Assembly (NCBI GenBank): GCA_021371855.1
Contig: JAJFVL010000049.1
Coordinates: forward strand, 134,226 to 198,225
Length of the DNA: 64,000 bases
Direction: 5' to 3'
Source of the DNA: Bacteroidales bacterium
GTDB lineage: Bacteria > Bacteroidota > Bacteroidia > Bacteroidales > VadinHA17
The notes under the pieces are model-generated. The model did no database searches. It was not told the origin of the DNA and saw only the letters and a list, made by a program, of their open reading frames with translations. Position numbers and translations under genes: made by a program. This document shows positions 54,362 to 63,165 of this stretch, piece after piece. Every line of letters starts with the position of its first letter. Position 1 is the first letter of the stretch.

Positions 54362-55162
54362 TCAGTCATGATCAATCGGAGGCACCACAGCTGACATCTT
54401 TCTGACAGAACATGCATTGAAATAGCCCAATACTCCATTACTGATATTCGATATCGGGTTCGCAGGAGATGCGGATTGCCCGTTCCAGTTTCCAGCCGTA
54501 CGGAAGTATTCATAAACATTTTCGTCAATGCACTCAAGCACAACAGATATTTTATCACCGGGCTTTAATTTACTGTCATCTTCTGATGGTATAATAGAAT
54601 AGCTTGCCTGTTTTCCTTCGATAGATTTGTCGCTGAAAACAATAAATCTTTCCAGCAGCTCATTATTAACAAATTGAATTAAGCGATAATAATTTTCAAT
54701 ACCTGGCGTATCCCTGAATGATACGATTGTCAGTATGTCTTTATCAAACTTGCTTTTATCAAAGTAAATATTGTCAATCTTTACAGGTGATGGCATAGTG
54801 GAGCAGGCAGTATAAGTTTTTCCTCCGGCAGTCACCTTAAGTGTGTAAGTATTGCCCGGAGTACCTCTCAGGGTCGAAGTAATATAAGTACCTGAGTCAG
54901 ACTCAGCCAATACCTCTGAATTCCCTTTGTCATCGGATATTTCGACAATAGCTCCTGAAACAGGCGGGTATACATTCAGCTCCCTAAAGTTTACAGTCTT
55001 GGAAATATTTATCTTATAAGGTCCGGTGAGGTCATAAATATTGCCCTGAATAACAATCTGTGATGATGAATCAGAAAGCTTAAGGTCAATTATCTTTTCG
55101 CATGATGAAAGCAGACTGAGTATTGCAGTAACTGAAAATACTATATATATTTTTTTTCTCAT
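54362..55162 (-). CDS. DUF4249-type outer-membrane-associated lipoprotein
   Basis: I start at MRKKIYIVFSVTAIL (55162), which leads to lipobox Cys21 (LSLLSSC); the longer open frame overlaps the receptor gene upstream and has no signal. The 266-aa product shows IVIQGNIYDLTGPYKINISKT and a beta-sandwich with GNTYTLKVTAGGKTYTA, the form of DUF4249 proteins. These are regularly encoded right behind a TonB-dependent receptor of the FecA-like type, as here (5-bp spacing). They are thought to assist the receptor at the outer membrane. Confidence 0.8.
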   Translation of the reverse strand: MRKKIYIVFSVTAILSLLSSCEKIIDLKLSDSSSQIVIQGNIYDLTGPYKINISKTVNFRELNVYPPVSGAIVEISDDKGNSEVLAESDSGTYITSTLRGTPGNTYTLKVTAGGKTYTACSTMPSPVKIDNIYFDKSKFDKDILTIVSFRDTPGIENYYRLIQFVNNELLERFIVFSDKSIEGKQASYSIIPSEDDSKLKPGDKISVVLECIDENVYEYFRTAGNWNGQSASPANPISNISNGVLGYFNACSVRKMSAVVPPIDHD

Positions 55163-55166
55163 CTGT

Positions 55167-57485
55167 TCAGAACTTAAAGTTGTACGAAAATGATGGGACA
55201 AACTTGAATAATGTGGTTTGTACGGCTTCTGTTTTTGCCGGGTCCGATGCACTGTCGCGGAATGTAATGGAATAGGGATTATCGTATCCATATGCATTAT
55301 AGACAGAGAATGTCCAGCTTGATTCGAATCTGTCAGTTTTTTTCCTAATCCAGGTAGCCCCCACATCGAGACGATGGGTTGGAGGCATCCGGTCGGTATT
55401 ACGATCGGAATAGTATAGCATTGTCATTCCGTCAATCTCGTATTTTCCACTGGGGAAGGTAACTGAATTGCCTGTATTGTATACCCACGTGGCAGAAAAG
55501 GTCCATCGTTTATTTAATTCATAAATGCCCACTAAGGAAATGTCATGTGTACGGTCCTGTTTTGCAGGGAAATATCTTCCATCGTTTATTTCATCGAATT
55601 TTCTTTCAGTACGCGACAGGGTATAACTGATCCAGCCATTAAATTTTCCATATCTTTTCTTAAGAAAAAGCTCCAGCCCGTAGGATCTGCCTTTCCCGAA
55701 TAAAATCTGTGATTCCACATTTTCGTTATAATTCAGTTTAGCCCCATTTTTGTAATCTATCTGGTTTTGAAGGCTTCTGTAATAAACTTCGGCTGAAAGT
55801 TCGTACTTATTATCGTTGAAATTGTGATAGTACCCGAGCGAAACCTGATCAGCAATTTCAGATTTCACATTATTACTGCTTGGTATCCATAAGTCGGTGG
55901 GATTGCCCGATGTTGAGTTTGAAAGCAAGTGAAGGTTTTGTGTATTGCGTGTATAAGAAGCTTTTACTGAGTTCTGCTGATTAACTACATAGTTAAAAAC
56001 GGCACGGGGTTCAAAATTAAGGTGTGTTTTAACAAATTGCCCCGATCTGTACTCTGCAGTATCTGTTGTATTTCCGTCCTTGTTATATGAGTAAAAAGTA
56101 CCAGGACCGACCAGACTGAAAATGCTATATCGCAAACCATATTCAAAGCTGATTTTATCAGAAAAGTTATTCTTATGCGAGATGTATAATGAGTTTTCCC
56201 AGGCATATTTATTAGTCAGGCTTTTCATGTCAATATTACTGCTGGCAGTAATGGCACCGGGGATGATTTTATGGTAAATCGAATTGATACCGAATTTAAT
56301 CGTATGATTTGCTCTGGTAAATGACTGGAAATCCTGTTTCAGGCAATAATCCTGTATACGCGAAATAATGTCTATTTCTTTGTCGTCAGCTATATTTATT
56401 TTGTAATCATAATTGCTGAAAATAAGTGATGTGTTTGAAAATAATTTGTCAGAGGATAAATGGTTCCACCGAAAAGTAGCAGTGCTGTTTCCCCAGTTGA
56501 TGCCATAAGTATCGCCCAACCCCAGAACGTCTTTGCCAAAATAACCGGAGAGGTAGATCCTGTTTTTTGAGTTAATCCTGTAATTTGCTTTGGCATTGAA
56601 ATCATAGAAATAAAGTGTTGCGTTTTTTACGAGAGAGTCTTTAGATAATCCAAGAAACAAATCGGCGTATGTGCGTCGGGCTGAAATAATGAATGAACCT
56701 TTTTCTTTTACAATCGGACCCTCGAGTGTAATACGCGAAGAAATAAGCCCAATTCCACCATTTATACCAAATTTTTTATCATTGCCATCGTTCATCTTAA
56801 TGTCAAGCACTGAAGAGAGTCTTCCTCCGTATTCAGAAGGTTCGTTACCTTTAAAGACAGAGATATCTTTGATGGCATCGGAATTAAAAACCGAAAAAAA
56901 TCCCATCAGATGTGACGCATTGTAAATGGTCGCCTCATCCAGCAGAATTAAGTTCTGATCGGCAGCCCCACCGCGTACATTAAAACCGCTGCTGCCTTCT
57001 CCCTCCGATTTGATGCCAGGCAGGAGCTGAATGGTTTTTAACACATCTTTTTCACCAAAAAAAACAGGAATGCTTTTAATCTCCTTCGTGTCGAGCTTCT
57101 GTAGCCCCATCTGCAGTTTAGTTATATTTTCGTCCTGACGCTGACTTGTAACTACTACTTCATTCAGCTCAGTCATCTGCTCGCTGAGAGTGAAATCCAG
57201 TTTTATTGGTTGGGTTAAATTCAGTTGCCGGGATTTTGGTTCATATCCGATAACCCTGCCAGTAACCTGGTAGTTTCCGGGAAGCAGGGAAATGGAATAA
57301 AAACCGTAAGAGTTTGTTATTGCACCTTTGCCTGGCAGTTCCCTGATTGTTACTGTTGCTCCGATCAGGTCCTCTCCGGTTTTAGCGTCTTTGATATAGC
57401 CGCTGATTGTAAAATGTTGCTGGCCATTTACTGAATTCAGAAAAAGAATGAAAAATAAAAATAAATATAAGCGGGGTTTCCTCAT
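55167..57485 (-). CDS. TonB-dependent receptor with carboxypeptidase-regulatory-like N-terminal domain
   Basis: The 772-aa outer-membrane receptor has a signal peptide (VNGQQ), a carboxypeptidase-regulatory-like domain (about 25-105, ISGYIKDAKTGEDLIGATV), the segment LNEVVVTSQRQ and a plug (GFNVRGGAADQNLILLDEATIYNASH). The barrel ends FVPSFSYNFKF. No STN domain is present, so it does not signal through a FecR partner, unlike the three SusC proteins. It forms a two-gene operon with the DUF4249 lipoprotein. The ligand is unknown. Confidence 0.93.
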   Translation of the reverse strand: MRKPRLYLFLFFILFLNSVNGQQHFTISGYIKDAKTGEDLIGATVTIRELPGKGAITNSYGFYSISLLPGNYQVTGRVIGYEPKSRQLNLTQPIKLDFTLSEQMTELNEVVVTSQRQDENITKLQMGLQKLDTKEIKSIPVFFGEKDVLKTIQLLPGIKSEGEGSSGFNVRGGAADQNLILLDEATIYNASHLMGFFSVFNSDAIKDISVFKGNEPSEYGGRLSSVLDIKMNDGNDKKFGINGGIGLISSRITLEGPIVKEKGSFIISARRTYADLFLGLSKDSLVKNATLYFYDFNAKANYRINSKNRIYLSGYFGKDVLGLGDTYGINWGNSTATFRWNHLSSDKLFSNTSLIFSNYDYKINIADDKEIDIISRIQDYCLKQDFQSFTRANHTIKFGINSIYHKIIPGAITASSNIDMKSLTNKYAWENSLYISHKNNFSDKISFEYGLRYSIFSLVGPGTFYSYNKDGNTTDTAEYRSGQFVKTHLNFEPRAVFNYVVNQQNSVKASYTRNTQNLHLLSNSTSGNPTDLWIPSSNNVKSEIADQVSLGYYHNFNDNKYELSAEVYYRSLQNQIDYKNGAKLNYNENVESQILFGKGRSYGLELFLKKRYGKFNGWISYTLSRTERKFDEINDGRYFPAKQDRTHDISLVGIYELNKRWTFSATWVYNTGNSVTFPSGKYEIDGMTMLYYSDRNTDRMPPTHRLDVGATWIRKKTDRFESSWTFSVYNAYGYDNPYSITFRDSASDPAKTEAVQTTLFKFVPSFSYNFKF

Positions 57486-58078
57486 AATTCATTTTTGAAA
57501 GTGAAACTCAATCTTATTTTACTTTTCATATCTGTTATATCAGAGGCAGTCAAATTACTTATATCTATTTAATATTATATTGAAATGATCAAATAAATTG
57601 CTTTTAAATGACAAAATCATGAGTAGTACAAATAATCTATAATGGTATTTGTTGATGCAGAAACGGAACTACGGGTAATACTCTTTAATATGGATCGGTT
57701 TGAGGAATCAAAAATAAATGAAAAAAATCATAAGTGTCCACTAAAAATTAAATATCTTTCTTTGAAATCTTGAATACATCGAGGTTGCAAGGTTTTTTGA
57801 TAACGTGACGATTTGAAATGAAATACTCCTCAGATTCAGATTAGTATAAAATTGCAGTCAATTACCGTTGGTAAAAGCCAACGGTAATTAAAACAGACTG
57901 TAGAATTCTCCAAAATTTCAATATGCCAAATTTAATTAAAACGCATCTAATAGAACTACTTACAAACCAAGATTGCCAAGATGTCAAAGAACTAAATTGT
58001 ATACAATTGAAAATCAAATATTTTTAAGTGAACATCTATGGAAAAAAATATCAAATCTGATTTTGCACTTTAAATTTC
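57486..58078. other. Degraded AT-rich intergenic stretch with a perfect hairpin
   Basis: No gene is supported. At 57861-57888 an 11-bp perfect stem (ATTACCGTTGG/CCAACGGTAAT) closes a six-nt loop; neither strand has a good T-run, so it is not a standard terminator. The surrounding sequence lacks long frames on either strand. Confidence 0.5.
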
Positions 58079-58168
58079 TTATGATATACTATTGTCAGAT
58101 AAAGCCTTTTCTTTATATCCGTCCTTTTTGACAACTACTTCATAAGTGCCGGGTAGAGTTTCTACTGC
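58079..58168 (-). pseudogene. Remnant of a PEGA-domain protein (C-terminal 29 codons)
   Basis: The minus strand encodes VETLPGTYEVVVKKDGYKEK followed by eight more residues and TAA. This is the ending strand pair of a PEGA or carboxypeptidase-regulatory-like domain. A TGA stands in frame immediately upstream, and no start codon or other domain is left. It is a gene relic. Confidence 0.55.
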
Positions 58169-58414
58169 TCATTTACAGCTTGAAATCCGCAAGCTGCAAA
58201 TGAACCTTACTGTTTTCCAAATTGGATTAAATTTTATATTTTCAATTGGATATGTATAAATATCAATTATGTCATTTCCTACAGCAATTATATGTGTTCC
58301 CACAATAACTAAGATGTCTAATCAATCTAATTTGAATTTGCACTAGATTTATTCACTTATTCTTAAGTCATAACTTACAAATATTTGTATGTCAAATCAA
58401 TAAATTTAAATTCC

Positions 58415-61400
58415 ATGAAGATAAAATTAGCTCTATTTAGCATGTATTTTAGTTCATTAAGCATTTTAATTTCAGCACAAATTGGCACACCAATATTATC
58501 AAGTCCAGTGTCAGGTGCTAAAGTATATGTTGGAGTTTCGGTTACTTTTTCTTGGTCTGCCGTTTCTGGTGCAACTTCTTATGACTTTGAATTCGATTCT
58601 GGTCAAAGTTATGCTTACCTTTTTAATCTTACAGGTACGAGCAATCCTTGGTCTCATAGTGTAGAAGGAATAGGATCTCATACATGGCACGTACGAGCCA
58701 GAAATGCTACCTCTGTTGGTGCATGGTCTTCAGCAAGATCATATTCAGTAGTTGGAGTACCATCTGTCCCATCGCTTACTAGTCCTAGTAATAGTGCCTC
58801 GATAGTATATGGGGTCTCAACCAGCTTTAGTTGGGGTGCTTCGTCAAATGCTGTAAGTTATCAGATACAATTTGATTCAGATTCTCCAATATCAATATCA
58901 GGAACCTCATACTCACGTTCTTTCACTACTTTAGGGAGTCATACTTGGAAAGTTCAGGCTATTAATCCTGCCGGGGCTAGTGGATGGAGCTCTTCAAGAT
59001 CATTTACTGTTTCACTTGGAACACCGACATTATCTGCACCGTCAAACAATTCTGTTCAATATGTTGGAGTCTCGTTCGATTTTACTTGGTCTGCTGCCTC
59101 CGGTGCAACATCTTATGACTTTGAATTTGACTCAGGTCAAAGTTATGCTTACCTTTTTAATCTTACTGGTACGAGCAATCCTTGGTCTCATGTGGTAGAA
59201 GGAATAGGATCTCATACATGGCATGTACGAGCCAGAAATGGCACCACGGTTGGTACGTGGTCTTCATCAAGATCATATTCAGTAGTTGGAGTTCCATCTG
59301 TCCCATCACTTTCGAGTCCTAGTAATAGTGCCTCGATAGTATATGGGGCCTCAACCAGCTTTAGTTGGGGTGCTTCGTCAAATGCAGTAAGTTATCAGAT
59401 ACAATTTGATTCAGATTCTCCAATATCGGTATCAGGGACTTCTTACTCACGCTCTTTCACTTCTTTAGGGAGTCATGTTTGGAAAGTTCAGGCTATTAAT
59501 CCTGCGGGGGCTAGTGGATGGAGCTCCTCAAGATCATTTACTGTTTCACTTGGAACACCGACATTATCTGCACCGTCAAATAATTCTGTTCAAAATGTTG
59601 GAGCCACGATTACTTATTCTTGGTCTGCCGTCTCCGGTGCAACATCTTATGACTTTGAATTCGATTCTGGTCAGAGTTATGCTTACCTTTTTAATCTTAC
59701 TGCTACTAGTAATACTTGGTCTCATGGAGTAGAAGGAATAGGATCTCATACTTGGCACGTACGAGCCAGAAATGGTACAATAGTTGGTCCTTGGTCATCA
59801 ACATTTAATTATACTGTGGCAAGTCCAACTGGTACATTAAGTGTTACAATTAGAAACTTAGATGGGACATCAACTCCACTTCCTGCAGCAAATGGAAGGG
59901 CTATCTTATATGATGCTACTTTCCAATCTATAGTCAAACAATCAACAACTAATTCATATGGAGTGGCTACACTTGCAAATGTAAATTATGGTACTTATAA
60001 TTTAGAGGTTTATAATAACACGACTACATCTGCCACAATTTTTGGAGAAGAGTTTTGGGGAGGGGTATCTGTAAATCACAATAGTGCAAGTACACCTGTG
60101 TCAATCACTCGTGACAGACCATTTTCTGACTACCGCAAAGTTTACATTAACGCTACTAACCAGGATGTAACAGGATCCAGTGTTCCGGCAGGTACTACAC
60201 TTCGCATTGAAGCTAAAGTAAAGAATCCAGGAACGGTAGCAATGAACGTTAAATCCAGACTGGTAATTGACAGAGACAAGGCCTCTTCTTATGACTTCGA
60301 TCAAACTTCTTCGAGTTCGATGATAAATGCTAAAAGTGGAACAACAAATGGAGAAGTTTCATTTAATTACACTTTCACGCCAACTACGGTCGGTGATTAT
60401 TTCGGAGTTATCGGGACACTTACCAACACAACAGGTGCAACTTATGTAATAACCGATGGATCTGCATGGGGCAGTGATCCTTTGTTTAGTGTTTCAGGTC
60501 CAGGTTCACTTGTTGTCAATGTAAAGAATATAAATGGCACCGGGAATCCTTTACCTGGCAGTAATGCCAATGTCAAATTGTATAATGTCTCAAATGTACA
60601 AGTAGGTACAGATCAGCAAACAAATTTAGAAGGAGTGGCAACTTTTTCCGATGTTCCTGTCGGTATAAATTACTATTTTAAGGTATTTCATACCCCTTCA
60701 AATCCTGCAACAATTTTCAATACGGAATATTGGGGTAAAAAGACTGGGATTACAATTACAGGCGGAACAGCTACCAATATCGATTTTACAAGAAATCAAC
60801 CTTATTGTGCCGGGCTAAAAGTCTTAGATGGGACTACGGATGTAACCGGGAAAACTGTTCTTTATGGGACGACACTTAAACTTCAGCTGACAATTATAAA
60901 CCCTGATGTAACTCAAAATAGTATCCAAGGCAGAATCGCAGTTGATTTAAGTAAGGCTCCTCCCTATGATTTGGATTGGACAGAAACATCATTCCGAACC
61001 ATATCTGCAAATAATTCGACTATAATTGCCGAGACTACATTTACACCTGTTGGATCTGGAGATTATTTTGCGGTAAACTCAGTGATAGCAAATATTGATG
61101 GTGCACCGCTTACAACAGACGGGTCAGCATGGTCAACTACTCCAATCTTCAGATTATGGCCTCTTGTAATTACACAGGAGGACAATAATCCAATTGGTAC
61201 AAGGAAACCTCTATTGCTTGTACATGGGTGGCAACCAACTGGTATTCCAGCATCTTCAGGTGAAACAATATGGGATAATTTTGTAAATTATTTTAATAAT
61301 GACACAAAACTTAAAGATGAATTTAAATTATATCGAATAAGATATATCAGCAATTTGGTGTCTGTTACAGATTTGGCATTTGCTTTCAGAGTTGGTTTGG

Positions 61401-62689
61401 ATAATCTTTCGGTTGAGGATCAAAACTTCTCATCAAAAAAGATTTCAATTGTCGCCCATAGCATGGGCGGGCTAGTATCCAGAAGTTATATGAATACATT
61501 AAGAATTGTTGGGCCTTTTGCAAATACAAGAGGCGGTGATAGAGTAGAGAAATTGATAACTCTTGGTACTCCTCATCATGGAAGTCCTATGGCAAATAAG
61601 AATTCAAGATATGATTTACTTTCCGTTGCAAGACAGGCTTTAGTTGAAACTTTTGAAAGCCTTTTTTATGATGCATCTGGTACACATCCTGATTATAACC
61701 AATTTAACCGATCAGATTTAAGGTGGGACAACTATGATAATTTGCTTAATTATACAGCATTTGCTGATGAAAAAAATGATTGGTTAGTCGGGTCGGACAT
61801 GAATTCATTTACAGTTTATGATAATAAATTGATTGCCTATGCTGGAAGCTTTGATCTTGTTGATGCTCAACTTAATCAAATGTTTGTTTCATACGCATAT
61901 GGAGCATCTGTTATGAATGAAATGGGTGAGAATAGGTTTCAGGAGCCATTGCTTAATGACGGTATTGTGCCTTATAAAAGCGCTACTTTCCAAGGGCATG
62001 TAGTTAATAATTATAAATTCTTTAAAGGATATAATCACTCACGTCTTGCAATAGGTAAAGGAGTCATGGATCCTACTCTTTTTAGCTCTATTAAAGCCGA
62101 CCTCTTGAGTCTAACGACGGCTTTGATACTAACCTCTCCTTATGATTTATATGATTTTGGTAACATAGTTATAAACAATTCTGCAGAGATGATTGTCACG
62201 ATTCAGAATCAAGGAAATGTTGCACTGACCATAAATAACATGACCATCAGTGGGACAAACTCAAGTCAGTTTACAATTACTTATCCTGCAATAAAATCTT
62301 TTAACCTTCAGCCAAATGATTCGCAGATGGTCAGGATTAAGTTTAGTCCTTCTATAAGTGGTTCTGCTTCAGCACAACTGAATATTACCAATTCATCAGA
62401 CAACTTTTATCCAGTTAAGACCATATCTTTGAAAGGTTTTGGTGATTTTGCATCAGATATTCAATCGGAAGAAGCTAATAACCTTTCAATTTACCCAAAT
62501 CCTGTAAGAGGTTTATTACATATTGTTAATACAGAAAATGCATCTGTGCGTGTAAAAGTTTATGATGTAAATTCACTTCTGATTCTTGATAATGAAATAG
62601 CAAACGGGGTTCTTGATGTTAGCAAATTGCAATCAGGTATATATTTTCTTAAAATTTATAACAGGATGTTTAAATTCATTAAACTCTGA
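58415..62689 (+). CDS. Large secreted lipase-like protein with tandem Ig/FnIII-like repeats and T9SS signal
   Basis: I start at MKIKLALFSMYFSS (58415), which begins a signal peptide cut near ISAQ; product 1424 aa. Five FnIII-like modules (about 22-468) alternate as A-B-A-B-A. Two related modules of about 220 residues follow (471-695 and 697-915). Then comes an alpha/beta-hydrolase with HGW near 934, nucleophile Ser1016 (AHSMGG), Asp1182 (NDGIVP) and His1208 (NHSRL). An ASPM/choice-of-anchor-like domain (about 1238-1345) and a type A T9SS sorting domain (IYPNPV..) end it. It is probably surface-displayed or released, and acts on esters or lipids; the substrate is unknown. Single gene. Confidence 0.88.
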   Translation: MKIKLALFSMYFSSLSILISAQIGTPILSSPVSGAKVYVGVSVTFSWSAVSGATSYDFEFDSGQSYAYLFNLTGTSNPWSHSVEGIGSHTWHVRARNATSVGAWSSARSYSVVGVPSVPSLTSPSNSASIVYGVSTSFSWGASSNAVSYQIQFDSDSPISISGTSYSRSFTTLGSHTWKVQAINPAGASGWSSSRSFTVSLGTPTLSAPSNNSVQYVGVSFDFTWSAASGATSYDFEFDSGQSYAYLFNLTGTSNPWSHVVEGIGSHTWHVRARNGTTVGTWSSSRSYSVVGVPSVPSLSSPSNSASIVYGASTSFSWGASSNAVSYQIQFDSDSPISVSGTSYSRSFTSLGSHVWKVQAINPAGASGWSSSRSFTVSLGTPTLSAPSNNSVQNVGATITYSWSAVSGATSYDFEFDSGQSYAYLFNLTATSNTWSHGVEGIGSHTWHVRARNGTIVGPWSSTFNYTVASPTGTLSVTIRNLDGTSTPLPAANGRAILYDATFQSIVKQSTTNSYGVATLANVNYGTYNLEVYNNTTTSATIFGEEFWGGVSVNHNSASTPVSITRDRPFSDYRKVYINATNQDVTGSSVPAGTTLRIEAKVKNPGTVAMNVKSRLVIDRDKASSYDFDQTSSSSMINAKSGTTNGEVSFNYTFTPTTVGDYFGVIGTLTNTTGATYVITDGSAWGSDPLFSVSGPGSLVVNVKNINGTGNPLPGSNANVKLYNVSNVQVGTDQQTNLEGVATFSDVPVGINYYFKVFHTPSNPATIFNTEYWGKKTGITITGGTATNIDFTRNQPYCAGLKVLDGTTDVTGKTVLYGTTLKLQLTIINPDVTQNSIQGRIAVDLSKAPPYDLDWTETSFRTISANNSTIIAETTFTPVGSGDYFAVNSVIANIDGAPLTTDGSAWSTTPIFRLWPLVITQEDNNPIGTRKPLLLVHGWQPTGIPASSGETIWDNFVNYFNNDTKLKDEFKLYRIRYISNLVSVTDLAFAFRVGLDNLSVEDQNFSSKKISIVAHSMGGLVSRSYMNTLRIVGPFANTRGGDRVEKLITLGTPHHGSPMANKNSRYDLLSVARQALVETFESLFYDASGTHPDYNQFNRSDLRWDNYDNLLNYTAFADEKNDWLVGSDMNSFTVYDNKLIAYAGSFDLVDAQLNQMFVSYAYGASVMNEMGENRFQEPLLNDGIVPYKSATFQGHVVNNYKFFKGYNHSRLAIGKGVMDPTLFSSIKADLLSLTTALILTSPYDLYDFGNIVINNSAEMIVTIQNQGNVALTINNMTISGTNSSQFTITYPAIKSFNLQPNDSQMVRIKFSPSISGSASAQLNITNSSDNFYPVKTISLKGFGDFASDIQSEEANNLSIYPNPVRGLLHIVNTENASVRVKVYDVNSLLILDNEIANGVLDVSKLQSGIYFLKIYNRMFKFIKL
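58496..59820 (+). repeat. Tandem repeat of 534 bp within the lipase-like gene (2.5 copies)
   Basis: Copies begin at 58496, 59030 and 59564 (last one half-length), exactly 534 bp (178 codons) apart, with near-identical DNA over long stretches such as CCTAGTAATAGTGCCTCGAT. The identity shows recent expansion and could allow further copy-number change by recombination. Confidence 0.9.
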
Positions 62690-62960
62690 AAGTAAGCTAT
62701 TCAAATCAAAAAACCTTGTAAACAGGTGATTCTGATCATTAATGTGGATGTAAAATCTATTTTTAGCAAGCAAGTATTTGACTAGAGGTATTTTTCTGAC
62801 CGTTTGAGCACTGAGATGATCCATGAACTTCTGTAGTCATTTTGCATGGATGAAAGTTATATTCAACCTTTTAAAATGCACCTAGGGAAAACTTTCCAAA
62901 TTATGAAAGCAGATACCTTCACAGAGAGAAAAACTTTATCTGATTTTGCATATTAAAGTA

Positions 62961-62999
62961 AAAAACCTCTTGTAATAAATTTATTTACAAGAGGTTTTT
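62961..62999. terminator. Bidirectional terminator between the lipase-like gene and tRNA-Ser
   Basis: A 15-bp stem (AAAAACCTCTTGTAA with TTTACAAGAGGTTTTT, one mismatch region at the loop) has A/T runs in its own arms, so it can stop transcription on both strands. The rest of 62690-63010 holds no gene. Confidence 0.8.
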
Positions 63000-63010
63000 A
63001 AAATCATTTG

Positions 63011-63098
63011 CGGAGAGATGGGGATTCGAACCCCAGATACCCTTTAGGGGTATACACGCTTTCCAGGCGTGCCTCTTCAACCACTCGAGCATCTCTCC
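63011..63098 (-). tRNA. tRNA-Ser (anticodon GGA)
   Basis: A class II tRNA of 88 nt including the discriminator base. The acceptor GGAGAGA pairs with TCTCTCC, and the anticodon arm CACGC/GCGTG carries loop CTGGAAA with anticodon GGA (reads UCC/UCU). A long variable arm (TATACCC...GGGTAT region) and T arm GGGGTTCGAATCCCC follow. CCA is not encoded. Confidence 0.95.
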
Positions 63099-63165
63099 TT
63101 ATTTATGCATAAGGTGCTTAAAAAGCAGGGCGCAAAATACGAAAAATATTTTATAAAATGACTTG

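Noticed and set aside
55163..55366. Longer N-terminus for the DUF4249 lipoprotein
   Set aside because: It lies wholly inside the receptor gene in another frame and would bury the lipoprotein signal.
57725..57760. GTGTCCACT-type sequence resembling an insertion-sequence end
   Set aside because: Only one short half-site was found; no matching inverted end, target duplication or transposase remnant is visible.
58496..59820. CRISPR-like or mobile repeat array
   Set aside because: The repeats are in-frame coding modules of 178 codons inside one protein, not short spaced repeats.
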